NCBI RefSeq assembly: GCF_023101085.1
Contig: NZ_CP064703.1
Location: 7,812,001 to 7,876,000, forward strand
From: Bradyrhizobium sp. 170
GTDB taxonomy: Bacteria; Pseudomonadota; Alphaproteobacteria; Rhizobiales; Xanthobacteraceae
DNA length: 64,000 bases
Direction: 5' to 3'
Under the pieces are notes generated by a model. That model was not told the DNA's origin and ran no database searches. It worked only from the letters and a program-made list of their open reading frames with translations. The translations under genes and the position numbers were made by a program. Positions within the stretch are counted from its first letter, which is position 1, and the number at the start of each line of letters is the position of its first letter. Positions 54,284-62,427 of the stretch are shown here, piece after piece.

Positions 54284-55647
54284 TCCGTTTTTCGATTGGC
54301 GCGCAGCGCCTCGCATCCAGCCTGATCGCCTGCACCGTGCTGGTGTTGCTGGCGGCAACGCCGTCGCATGCCGCGGCAAAGATCCAGCGGCTGGTCTCGC
54401 CTGGCGGCATCGAGGCCTGGTTCGTGCAGGACGCCACCGTGCCCCTGATTGCGATGGAGTATGCCTTCAGCGGCGGCGCCGCCCAGGACCCGTCAGGCAA
54501 ATCGGGCGTCGGCAATTTGGTCGCCGGCCTGCTCGACGAGGGCTCCGGCGATCTCGATTCCAAGACCTTTCACGAGCGCCTCGAGCGCCGCGCCATCGAG
54601 CTGAGCTTCTCTTCGACCCGGGATTATTTCCGCGGCTCGCTCCGCATGCTCAAGGACAACAAGGACGAGGCCTTCGGCCTTCTGCATCTGGCGCTGACCT
54701 CGCCGCATTTCGACACCACCGACGTCGAGCGCATTCGCGCACAGGTGCTCTCCGGGCTGCGTCGCGACACCACCAACCCGACCTCGCTGGCGAGCCGCAA
54801 ATTCCTCGAAGTGGCCTTCGGCGATCATCCCTATGGCAGGAATGGCAACGGCACGCTCGACAGCGTGCCGAAGATCGACGTCGCCGACATGAAGGATTAC
54901 GTCCGCCGCGTCGTCGCCAAGGATAGCTTGCGCATTGCCGTGGTCGGCGATGTCGATGCCGACACGCTCGGCAAGCTGCTGGACAAGACGTTCGGTGGAC
55001 TGCCGGCCAAGGCCAGCTTGACGCCTGTCGCCGAGGTCGAGGCCACCAAGCCGCCGCAGCGCGCGTTCGTGCCGCTCGACGTGCCGCAGACGGTGGTGAC
55101 GTTCGGCGGTCCCGGCATTCGCCGGCACGATCCGAATTTCATGGCCGCCTATGTCGTGAACCACATCCTCGGCGGGGGATCGTCGTCGCGGCTCTACAAG
55201 GAGGTGCGCGAAAAACGCGGCCTCGCCTATTCGGTCTATGAATCGCTGCTCTGGATGGATCGATCCGCGCTGTTCATCGGCAATACCGGCACCCGCGCCG
55301 ACCGCGCCGGCGAGACCGTCGACGCGATCGAGAGGGAAATCCGTCGCATAGCCGAGGAAGGCCCGACCCAGAGGGAGCTGGACGAGGCCAAGTCCTACCT
55401 CAAGGGCTCGCAGATGCTGGCGCTGGATACCTCCTCCAAGCTCGCGCAGGCGCTGCTGCAATACCAGCTCGACAAGCTGCCGATCGACTACATCGAAAAG
55501 CGCAACGCGCTCGTCGACGCCGTCACGCTCGACGACGCCAAGAAGGCCGCGCAGAAGCTGTGGGGCCAGGGCCTGCTGACCGTCATCGTCGGCCGCGCCC
55601 CGCAAGCCGCCGCCCAGCCGGTGGTGGCGCCGCCAAAGGCGAACTAG
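54280..55647 (+). CDS. M16 family peptidase-like protein (non-catalytic partner)
   Basis: 455 residues from a GTG at 54280 that overlaps the preceding stop (GTGA). Signal peptide ending THAAA-like (PSHAAAKIQ). The M16 fold is clear (EYAFSGGAAQDPSGKSGVGN then LVAGLLDEGSGDLDSKTFHE), but the HxxEH zinc motif is absent: the equivalent region reads LVAGLLDEG. The Arg/Tyr motif RLYKEVREKRGLAYSVYE is intact. This division of labour, one zinc-bearing and one substrate-binding subunit, is usual for two-gene M16B peptidases. The long frame open upstream of this start is only an overlap with the first gene. Confidence 0.92.
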   Translation: MIRFSIGAQRLASSLIACTVLVLLAATPSHAAAKIQRLVSPGGIEAWFVQDATVPLIAMEYAFSGGAAQDPSGKSGVGNLVAGLLDEGSGDLDSKTFHERLERRAIELSFSSTRDYFRGSLRMLKDNKDEAFGLLHLALTSPHFDTTDVERIRAQVLSGLRRDTTNPTSLASRKFLEVAFGDHPYGRNGNGTLDSVPKIDVADMKDYVRRVVAKDSLRIAVVGDVDADTLGKLLDKTFGGLPAKASLTPVAEVEATKPPQRAFVPLDVPQTVVTFGGPGIRRHDPNFMAAYVVNHILGGGSSSRLYKEVREKRGLAYSVYESLLWMDRSALFIGNTGTRADRAGETVDAIEREIRRIAEEGPTQRELDEAKSYLKGSQMLALDTSSKLAQALLQYQLDKLPIDYIEKRNALVDAVTLDDAKKAAQKLWGQGLLTVIVGRAPQAAAQPVVAPPKAN

Positions 55648-56168
55648 ATCGGAATGGGTTGGAGTCGAATCGATTCGCCGTTAGTGCGAAGCACGATCTC
55701 GTGTCCCCGACGCAGTGCAGATACTCTTCATCGGTACACCGCAGGGCCCGGACACAAAATGGCGAAAACAACCCCATGCAAAGTAGAATGGGCCCCGGCC
55801 CGCAGCACTTAGGCCGCTTGCGTCCGGGGCACGAGATGGTCCGTCGTCGCCGCCCAACCTAATCTCATCCTGCTCTACTAGCCACTTCCGAGGTTCGATT
55901 AGGCCTTCGCAACGCGGAACGCTGTGCTTTACCCCTAGCCACGGGGTAGAGCAGCCATTTTTTTAAAAATTCAAAATATTTCGTGTATTCAATAGGTTAT
56001 ATCGCATATCTGCCTCGCTGATTGGAGGGAAGTTGTGCGAATAGTGTGTATCCCTAGGTTTTGGGGCTGTTTTTCCATTTAGGCCGCCAAATGTTGAGCT
56101 AAAATGTTCTTCGATTTTAGATTGCAATCGAGAGCTACTTCGCATTCTGGCGAAAAGATGAGGTTGAC
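55648..56168. other. 521-base gap, left edge of island 2
   Basis: No gene found. The composition falls abruptly from about 55,870. It holds the dispersed repeat at 55751-55794. TACCCCTAGCCACGGGGTA (55931-55949) is a hairpin followed by a T run (55961-55967). The sequence CACGGGGTAGAGCAGCC resembles the 5' part of initiator tRNA genes. Poly-A/T tracts between 55960 and 56100 suggest the promoter for the operon at 56169. Confidence 0.5.
55751..55794 (+). repeat. Dispersed ~42-bp repeat GCGAAAACAACCCCATGCAA (copy B)
   Basis: CCGGACACAAAATGGCGAAA then ACAACCCCATGCAAAGTAGA and ATGGGC, nearly identical to 39938-39980. Confidence 0.75.
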
Positions 56169-57014
56169 GTGCCGAGCGCAACACGCTCCAGCAATCATGG
56201 CCCGAGCTTTTTGCGCTGGGCTGGAAGTAAACGAAAATCGCTAGGTGTATTGTCGTCCGCTTTTTCAGACCCCAGTCGACAATATGTCGAGCCGTTTGCT
56301 GGCTCAGCCGCGCTTTTTTTCTCTCTCCAGCCGGATAGCGGCCTTCTTGGCGACCTGAACGGACATCTCGTAAACGCGATGCGACATGTTCGCGATCGCC
56401 CGAGGGAATTGCACAAACAGTTGGTGGCCCTGAAGCGAAGCCCAAAAGTTTATTACGAAGTAAGAGACACCTTTAATACGATGCGACCGAATGGCTTGGA
56501 GGCCGCAGTCTTTTTTGTCTATTTGAACCGCAATTGCTTCAATGGATTATGGAGGACGAACAGCAAAGGCCTGTTCAATGTTCCCTTTGGTGGCCATGAG
56601 ATGGGAGGAAATCCACCCCTATCGTTGCTCCAAGATTGTTCGGTTGCTCTTAAACGTGTGAGACTTCGCCACCAAGATTTTCGAAAGACGATAGCTGAAG
56701 CTGGGCGCCATTCATTCATCTACGCGGATCCACCGTACTTTTCTTCTATCGATCGTACGTTCATAGAATACGGCAAGAAGTCTTTTGGTCCGCAAGATTT
56801 GGATGACTTAATTTTTGCCCTACGAGAAGCCGTGCGCCGGGGGGCCACCGTTGCGCTAACTTACAATGAAAGCATGCCCATCAAAGGCATCCCTAAAAGC
56901 TGGCATCGCACTCGATTCGAGGTAACGCGAAACGTTGGGGGGTTCAGCGGGTCGCGCAAGAAGCAAGTCGAAGTCCTCTATTCGAACTCTCCCATATTGG
57001 TCGAGGCTACTTGA
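56169..57014 (+). CDS. Dam-class DNA adenine N6-methyltransferase (D12 family)
   Basis: 281 residues from a GTG with GAGG six bases upstream. SAM-binding motif X/I region: FLRWAGSKRK (residues 14-23) and EPFAGSAALFF (41-51); catalytic motif IV DPPY at 187-190 in HSFIYADPPYFSS; FFVYLNRNCFNGLWRTNSKG is the usual D12 target-recognition entry. Length and order are those of Dam/DpnII-type enzymes that methylate adenine in short palindromes such as GATC. It opens a four-gene operon (TTGA overlap with the next gene) that lacks a recognisable restriction endonuclease. AT-rich relative to the core genome, so probably acquired. Either a self-marking methylase for the operon or an orphan host-modification enzyme. 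Confidence 0.92.
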   Translation: MPSATRSSNHGPSFLRWAGSKRKSLGVLSSAFSDPSRQYVEPFAGSAALFFSLQPDSGLLGDLNGHLVNAMRHVRDRPRELHKQLVALKRSPKVYYEVRDTFNTMRPNGLEAAVFFVYLNRNCFNGLWRTNSKGLFNVPFGGHEMGGNPPLSLLQDCSVALKRVRLRHQDFRKTIAEAGRHSFIYADPPYFSSIDRTFIEYGKKSFGPQDLDDLIFALREAVRRGATVALTYNESMPIKGIPKSWHRTRFEVTRNVGGFSGSRKKQVEVLYSNSPILVEAT

Positions 57015-58207
57015 AGCGATTCCTGCTGATCAGTGACGTGCATGCGTGCGAAGATGATCCCTCGTCGTCGCTTTCACCCTCTTACGTGAGTAGCTTTGGT
57101 GGAGGCACTCGGCCTACGGTGGACCCCCTTTCAGACTTGCGTCGGCTGATTGACGAAGAGCAGTTGCAACTTGATTGCATACTGTGCCCGGGTGACATCA
57201 CGAACAAAGCCAACTCCAACGCTTTCAATTACGTATGGCCACGACTGCACGATCTAGCCAACGAACTCGGCATACCTCTCGTATCCACTGTAGGTAACCA
57301 CGACGTCGACTCTCGTTACAAGACCAGCACGTTCGACCCAAGAGACTTTGCAAAAGCAATAGTGCCCCCGATACCTTTTGGCGATCGGCAGAATTACCTT
57401 GAATTCTGGGCTGAGGATTTCACATCGATTTCACTTGATGATTGCAATATCCTTGCTCTCAACACGGCAGCTTATCACGGCGCCGGACGCGACACGGCTG
57501 CGGAAATAGAACATGGCCGAATTAGCCCGAGAACGATCGAAGCCATAAAGACCAAGTTGAGCACGCTCCCTAGCGCATCAACCAATATACTACTGTGCCA
57601 TCATCATCCACTTCAACCGGAACAATCAGATGAGAATTTGGCCGGACTTACTCGGGGAGGATCTGAACTGATACGCGTGCTAAACGACGCACCGACATCG
57701 TGGATTCTCATTCACGGACACAAACACGTTCCAGACCTCTTTTATGGTCACGGTGGCGCAAATTCTCCGGTGATAGTGAGTTGCGCAAGCTTCAGTGCGC
57801 AAATTAACTTTGACGCACAAAACAAGAATCCCAATCAAGTTCACTTGCTGACATCTGACCCAAGTGGAGCGCGCCAAAGCGGTTGGAACTCCGCCGGGAC
57901 TATTCTTAGTTGGACATGGCAGCCGGGTGTGGGTTGGAAGAAATCATTCGGGCCGCACGGCTTACGACACGTGTGCGGCTTCGGACATCGAGCCAGCGCA
58001 GCTTCCCTTGTTGATCAGATCGATGCCTACTACACAACTCAGAGCGTCAATTCGTTGGCTTGGACTACGGCAATCGCGACATTTCCATCGCTCATGAGAC
58101 TAGTTCCGTCCGACTTCCGGGCACTTGAACGAGAACTCGAGCAACGGGGCTTTGTGATCCTCACGGATCGGGACGGAAGTTACGCACAATTAGGGCGACG
58201 CCCATGA
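57011..58207 (+). CDS. Calcineurin-like metallophosphoesterase
   Basis: 398 residues from a TTG that overlaps the methyltransferase stop (TTGA). All metal-binding motifs of the family are present: D-x-H at 9-11 (LLISDVHAC), GD at 61-62 (CPGDITNKA), GNHD at 95-98, HHHP around 197-200 and GHKH at 236-239. The last ~150 residues have no motif that I recognise (region from SCASFSAQINFDAQ on). Such enzymes hydrolyse phosphodiesters or nucleotides with two metal ions. The overlap with both neighbours (TTGA and ATGA) means it is translated together with the methyltransferase and the ATPase. Role as the effector or as a regulator that degrades a nucleotide is inference. Confidence 0.88.
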   Translation: MKRFLLISDVHACEDDPSSSLSPSYVSSFGGGTRPTVDPLSDLRRLIDEEQLQLDCILCPGDITNKANSNAFNYVWPRLHDLANELGIPLVSTVGNHDVDSRYKTSTFDPRDFAKAIVPPIPFGDRQNYLEFWAEDFTSISLDDCNILALNTAAYHGAGRDTAAEIEHGRISPRTIEAIKTKLSTLPSASTNILLCHHHPLQPEQSDENLAGLTRGGSELIRVLNDAPTSWILIHGHKHVPDLFYGHGGANSPVIVSCASFSAQINFDAQNKNPNQVHLLTSDPSGARQSGWNSAGTILSWTWQPGVGWKKSFGPHGLRHVCGFGHRASAASLVDQIDAYYTTQSVNSLAWTTAIATFPSLMRLVPSDFRALERELEQRGFVILTDRDGSYAQLGRRP

Positions 58208-60030
58208 GACTGGAATTAGAATACAATGCTAGATCAATTCCGGCGGTCGATATCGCCCGCTCCTTTATCCCCCCAGAACCGCATTTCGCGCGATTGTTGG
58301 CAAGAAACCATACGTTACTTCTTGGCCCAAGAGGCAGTGGCAAGACGACACTACTCAAGATGCTCACAGCCCGAGCACTAGACAATTGGGAACATCCTCA
58401 GGCCAGGACCTTCGCAAGAGAAGTCACATTCAACGCCGCGTTCATCCCGGCAGATATCGCATGGGGACGTCAGATTGAGGCTTTCGATCGGCTCACCCAC
58501 AAGACAGAAAGAAAGGAGGCTGCGTTTGTTCTGCATACGCTCCGTAGTCTCGTTTTCGCAATGCGCGAGGCAGTAGAATTAGGTCGTTCGAAGGTTTCCG
58601 AACACGCAAGGCATTTGGCAATTGAGATTGACGCCGATCAAGAACGCCAGCTTGTTAAGCTAGTAGCGGATGATTTGGAAGTTAAGCCGAAGCTTGAAAC
58701 GCTCTTGGGGCTAGAACTGGCGCTCGAGTCTCGCCTTGATGCCATAAATGTAGGAAACACTGCTGATCATTCGTTCAGCGTTGATTCATTTCCCAGCAAA
58801 ATCAGCATGCTCGTATCGGCCTTTAACGGCATGTCGAGGAGAGATGACCGCAGGTGGGCTCTACTGTTTGATGAGATGGAAATCGCCCCCACTAGAATTA
58901 AGTCGTTCCTCTTGTCCGGCATTCGGAGTTTTGACGAGAGAATAATCGTGAAATTAGCTTTGGCACCTTTCATGGACGATGCCGGATTGCATCGAACCCC
59001 AACCTCACCGCAACCACTCCACGATTATCAGACCGTCCAACTAACTTATCCAAACAAGGATGACGCAACCCAGTTCAGCGCAGAGCTGTTTCGAACAACG
59101 TTTGAGCGGGTCGGCATTCAAGTCCGTTCGCTACCTCGAATGTTCGAATCTCCAAATTTCGGCCGCAGCTTTGGACGAGCTCCGAACAAACTCCAGACGC
59201 GTCGTGGAATTCCCGAAGAATTCAACGAGCTTGCAGCTAAGGATGACTCCTTTGCAAAATACGTAAGTGATCGCGGTTTGCTGTCCCCCACATACGTGTT
59301 CAACGAGAATAACATTGCGCAGGATGTGAGAAAGGTGCTGCCTATAGTTATTGCGCGGAACTTCTTCTTGCGTCGTTTCGAAGCTGGACGGGTAGTTGCT
59401 GAACGTTCCAGAAAGTCACATTCTTTGTATGCTGGTTATCCGGCGATCGTGGAAATAACAGAGGGGAATCCAAGAGCAATCCTTACGTGCGTTGGGCCGA
59501 TGGCACGTCAATTCCTGGATCAACGATCGGATGGCGGCGGCTCAATATCGCTTGGAATGCAAACCCAAGCGATTCGTCGCGTTGAGCTCCTCTTGACTTC
59601 CCTTCTGCAAGTGATTCCGTTAGACCTTGGGGGCTTCGAGCCCGGCAAAGGATTGCTGGACTTTGTAGACCAGATCGGGAGATCGTTCGAGGACCGATTG
59701 CTGAAGGGCCCCTTCTCGACGGACTATGTCGGCACATTCGTTCTCGATAGTAACGTCACCAATGACGTGATCAGTGCAGTCGGGAAAGCCTTGAACGCGG
59801 GGGCGATAATTCATGTCCCTCATCCAGAGAGCGGCCCTGATACATTGCTCCGCGGACTAAGGGGCCAACGCTTTCGGCTTTCTTATGCGCTCGCTTCTCG
59901 GTATCGATTACTACTTACACTTGGGGATCGAGTCAGCCTATCAAGACTGTTGTTGGAGATGCGAGGCGTAGACATTCGAAACGCCCAACAAACTCTCTTC
60001 GACACGGGTGGTCAAAATGGTGATAGCTGA
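58204..60030 (+). CDS. Large P-loop ATPase (ORC/CDC6-like AAA family), putative defence ATPase
   Basis: 608 residues, start overlapping the phosphoesterase stop (ATGA). Walker A GPRGSGKTTLL at 41-51 and Walker B WALLFDEME at about 218-226, the latter followed by IAPTRIKSFLLSGIRSFDER. Between them is a ~150-residue helical insertion (KTERKEAAFVLHTLRSLVFA onward). The C-terminal half is large, with few hydrophobic segments, and may contain a winged-helix or sensor domain; I cannot assign it. The overall form is like the STAND/ORC-CDC6-type ATPases of antiphage systems. No transmembrane helix. Likely the sensor or switch of the operon; this is inferred from context. Confidence 0.82.
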   Translation: MRLELEYNARSIPAVDIARSFIPPEPHFARLLARNHTLLLGPRGSGKTTLLKMLTARALDNWEHPQARTFAREVTFNAAFIPADIAWGRQIEAFDRLTHKTERKEAAFVLHTLRSLVFAMREAVELGRSKVSEHARHLAIEIDADQERQLVKLVADDLEVKPKLETLLGLELALESRLDAINVGNTADHSFSVDSFPSKISMLVSAFNGMSRRDDRRWALLFDEMEIAPTRIKSFLLSGIRSFDERIIVKLALAPFMDDAGLHRTPTSPQPLHDYQTVQLTYPNKDDATQFSAELFRTTFERVGIQVRSLPRMFESPNFGRSFGRAPNKLQTRRGIPEEFNELAAKDDSFAKYVSDRGLLSPTYVFNENNIAQDVRKVLPIVIARNFFLRRFEAGRVVAERSRKSHSLYAGYPAIVEITEGNPRAILTCVGPMARQFLDQRSDGGGSISLGMQTQAIRRVELLLTSLLQVIPLDLGGFEPGKGLLDFVDQIGRSFEDRLLKGPFSTDYVGTFVLDSNVTNDVISAVGKALNAGAIIHVPHPESGPDTLLRGLRGQRFRLSYALASRYRLLLTLGDRVSLSRLLLEMRGVDIRNAQQTLFDTGGQNGDS

Positions 60031-60964
60031 GAACGATCGCCCTCCAACGGGAGAAACGTTCGCCTTAGCAATCGTTGCCGTTGGCTACGAACGTCGATGT
60101 CGGTGGGTCGTGGAACAGCACGCGATTTCCGCCTCGCGTGGGCTTGGCCTGGAGTTCGGATTTTTGAAAGCTGGCTCATATCAGGATAACAAGACGTTCT
60201 TTCTGAACAAATCATACACGCTCCTCTCTGGTGTGGACGCGAGCGCAACGACCGCTATTTCAAATGCCGTTTTGGAAACGCCTGCTGACGAAGAGTGCCG
60301 CATCTTTGTCGACATATCTTCGATGTCTCGGGAGATGATAGCAAATGTAGCGCTCGGAATGCAGTTGGCCGCGAAGTTTCGCACGATTCGTCTCGCAACC
60401 GCATATGCACCATCCAAGTTTGTCGGCCCCTATCAAGCGGCACCCATAAGGGTTGCAAATCCCATCGTTCCAGCGTTAGCCGGGTGGAGTTCTCGTGCAG
60501 AGCGACCGCTCGGAATTATCTTCGGTCTAGGATGCGAGCCTGGACTCGCGCTAGGGGCGCTTCAATACTTGGAGCCCAATAAGGCTTGGACTTTTGCTCC
60601 TCAAGGAAACGATCCAGCTTACGACGAAGCAATGCGTCAGGCGAATGAGCACATCGACGACATATTCGACGTAACAGAGTTCAACTATGAAATCTCAAAG
60701 CCCACCCACACTAGGGGCCGGCTGGAAGCATTGTTGAACGCTCTGGAAAGCGATTTTCGACTCCTCGTGGTTCCTTTCGGCCCGAAAATGTTCGCATGGC
60801 TTTCAGTATCAACCGCCGTCTTTTGCGATCGGAATATTGGTCTTTGGGCATTCAGTTCAAAGGATCATGCCGTAGTGGTGGATCGCGATGCAGAAGGCCC
60901 AGTGATCTGGCACAATTTGTTGTTGAGCCCGCGCAGATCCGGGGCGCAGGATACCGCGAGTTAA
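60017..60964 (+). CDS. Unrecognised protein with GYERR and VDISSM motifs (fourth gene of the operon)
   Basis: 315 residues from the ATG at 60017, overlapping the ATPase gene by 14 bases. It reads as an alpha/beta protein: FALAIVAVGYERRCRWVVEQ (strand, then the motif GYERR), a second strand-loop RIFVDISSMSREMIANVALG then MQLAAKFRTIRLA (motif VDISSM followed by a long helix), and RPLGIIFGLGCEPGLALGAL. The VDISSM-helix layout resembles, in shape only, the TGGTK-helix element of CARF-type Rossmann sensors. There are no membrane segments. I do not recognise the family. The last residues (LLSPRRSGAQDTAS) are encoded by GC-rich sequence, so the 3' end may run into old core sequence. Confidence 0.75.
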   Translation: MVIAENDRPPTGETFALAIVAVGYERRCRWVVEQHAISASRGLGLEFGFLKAGSYQDNKTFFLNKSYTLLSGVDASATTAISNAVLETPADEECRIFVDISSMSREMIANVALGMQLAAKFRTIRLATAYAPSKFVGPYQAAPIRVANPIVPALAGWSSRAERPLGIIFGLGCEPGLALGALQYLEPNKAWTFAPQGNDPAYDEAMRQANEHIDDIFDVTEFNYEISKPTHTRGRLEALLNALESDFRLLVVPFGPKMFAWLSVSTAVFCDRNIGLWAFSSKDHAVVVDRDAEGPVIWHNLLLSPRRSGAQDTAS

Positions 60965-60996
60965 TTTTCGGATACTTTGGGCACCGACAAAACACC

Positions 60997-61416
60997 ATGC
61001 TGCGAGTTTCCCGCGACCTTACGATTGACGAGAACGACATCGAGATCGGCTTCGTCCGCGCCTCCGGTCCGGGCGGGCAGAATGTCAACAAGCTCTCCAC
61101 GGCAGCGCAACTGCGTTTCGACACGCGGAAGATCACGCTGCCGGAGGACGCCGCCCTGCGGCTGAACCGGATTGCCGGCCAGCGCATGACCAAGGATGGC
61201 GTGATCGTGATCCACGCCCAGCGCTTCCGCACCCAGGAGCGCAACCGCGCCGATGCCATCGACCGCCTGCTCGAAATGCTGCGCGAAGCCATGGTGAGGC
61301 CGATACCACGGCGCGCCACCAAGCCGACCTTCGGCTCGAAGCAGCGAAGGCTGGAAGGCAAGAAGCGCCGCAGCGACGTCAAGGCGAAGCGCACCACCGC
61401 GCGCTTCGACGATTGA
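60997..61416 (+). CDS. arfB: Alternative ribosome-rescue factor ArfB (YaeJ-like peptidyl-tRNA hydrolase)
   Basis: 139 residues. The catalytic GGQ is in VRASGPGGQNVNKLSTAAQL, followed by a Lys/Arg-rich C-terminal tail (SKQRRLEGKKRRSDVKAKRT) that inserts into the empty mRNA channel of stalled ribosomes. It releases nascent chains independently of a stop codon. The ATG at 60997 lies only 32 bases after island 2; longer in-frame starts lie inside the island gene and are rejected. This is the first core gene to the right of the island. Confidence 0.93.
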   Translation: MLRVSRDLTIDENDIEIGFVRASGPGGQNVNKLSTAAQLRFDTRKITLPEDAALRLNRIAGQRMTKDGVIVIHAQRFRTQERNRADAIDRLLEMLREAMVRPIPRRATKPTFGSKQRRLEGKKRRSDVKAKRTTARFDD

Positions 61417-61492
61417 GGGCTGCCGCCGATCTTTTGATTGACGCGTTTTCTTGACGCGAACCGGTATCTACTCCGCTTGAAAACGCTCTCCC

Positions 61493-62026
61493 TCAGTCCC
61501 GGATCAGATATTCCCGGATCATCAATCGCGCGCGGTGAATGCGCGCCTTGACGCTCTCGCGCGTCAGGGCGAGAATTTCAGCGATCTCATCGATCGACAA
61601 TTCCTCGATATCGCGCAGCAGGATCACCTCGCGATAATGATCGGGCAAGGACTGGATCGCGCGGGAAAGATCGATGCGAATGTCTTCGGGCGGAAGATGC
61701 GCCAGACGCATTTCCGCATCATCGGCCGAAGCGTCCGCCATTCCCGTCGCCCGACGCAGCAGGCGAAGGCAGGCGCGGCGGGCCACCGCAAACAGCCACG
61801 CCGAGAACGACGTCACCGCGCGCAGCGTTCCGACCCGTCGGTACAGCAGCAACAGCGTTTCCTGAACCGCGTCATCGATATCGGCCGCGCGGCAATTGCG
61901 CGCGGCATAGCGGCGGATGTCCGGCTGGGCTATCGCGATCAGCGATACCAGCGCATCGGCGTCGCCGCGACGGGCGGCCTCGACCAGCGAGGGATCGCAG
62001 CGCCCTGCCCCGGCCAGCGCGGTCAT
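61493..62026 (-). CDS. ECF-type RNA polymerase sigma factor
   Basis: 177 residues from the ATG at 62026. Region 2 is present: YAARNCRAADIDDAVQETLL with the -10 recognition segment SFSAWLFAVARRACLRLLR; region 4 is REVILLRDIEELSIDEIAEI then LALTRESVKARIHRARLMIR, including the helix-turn-helix. Start confirmed by the ATGA overlap with the upstream DUF2892 gene. No classical anti-sigma factor (ZAS or RsbW-like) is encoded beside it; the only coupled gene is the small membrane protein. Confidence 0.92.
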   Translation of the reverse strand: MTALAGAGRCDPSLVEAARRGDADALVSLIAIAQPDIRRYAARNCRAADIDDAVQETLLLLYRRVGTLRAVTSFSAWLFAVARRACLRLLRRATGMADASADDAEMRLAHLPPEDIRIDLSRAIQSLPDHYREVILLRDIEELSIDEIAEILALTRESVKARIHRARLMIREYLIRD

Positions 62027-62247
62027 GGCGAAGGAAGCCTCCGGCCGACCATGGCGCACATCGGGCAAAAGCCGAAAAAGCCGGTCAGAATCGCGATCGC
62101 GCCGGCACCTGCGATCAGATAGCCGGCCGTCGTGCCGGGCATGCTAAGCAGCCCGGGCATGCCGAAAAGCCCGTAGACGATCATCGCAACGCCCCCGATC
62201 GTCCGCATCGCCCGCTCCCAGCCCGGCAAATTCTTGCGATAAAACAT
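62023..62247 (-). CDS. DUF2892 (YgaP-type) small membrane protein
   Basis: 74 residues. Two membrane helices (GGVAMIVYGLFGMPGLL and GYLIAGAGAIAILTGFF) and a C-terminal CPMC motif (FFGFCPMCAMVGRR). GGGAGCTGTT precedes the ATG. The N terminus NLPGWERAMRTIGGVAM is the family signature. Its stop overlaps the start of the ECF sigma gene by four bases, so it is translated with it. The CxxC-like pair facing the cytoplasm could sense redox or metal state; this is only inference. Confidence 0.88.
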   Translation of the reverse strand: MFYRKNLPGWERAMRTIGGVAMIVYGLFGMPGLLSMPGTTAGYLIAGAGAIAILTGFFGFCPMCAMVGRRLPSP

Positions 62248-62342
62248 AACAGCTCCCTTTGATTTCGCGAGAGAACCTCAGCGTTCTCATCCCATAGAGC
62301 CATCCAGCCGGTTTTTCGGTTCGCGGAGTTCAGGCCAAAACA

Positions 62343-62379
62343 CAAAAAAAACTCCGGCCGCCCATCGCGACCGGAGTTC
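62343..62379 (-). terminator. Rho-independent terminator of the small secreted-protein gene
   Basis: On the minus strand AACTCCGG-loop-CCGGAGTT followed by seven to eight T (62350-62343). Perfect 8-bp stem. It lies about 50 bases after the stop of the gene at 62428. Confidence 0.9.
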
Positions 62380-62427
62380 TGTTGGAGAGCAACCCGACGG
62401 AGGAGGCGGGTTTCTTCCTGGGGGAGC

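Noticed and set aside
60796..60996. Longer N terminus of ArfB
   Set aside because: Would be read through the last gene of island 2 in another frame; the ATG at 60997 gives the standard ArfB start.
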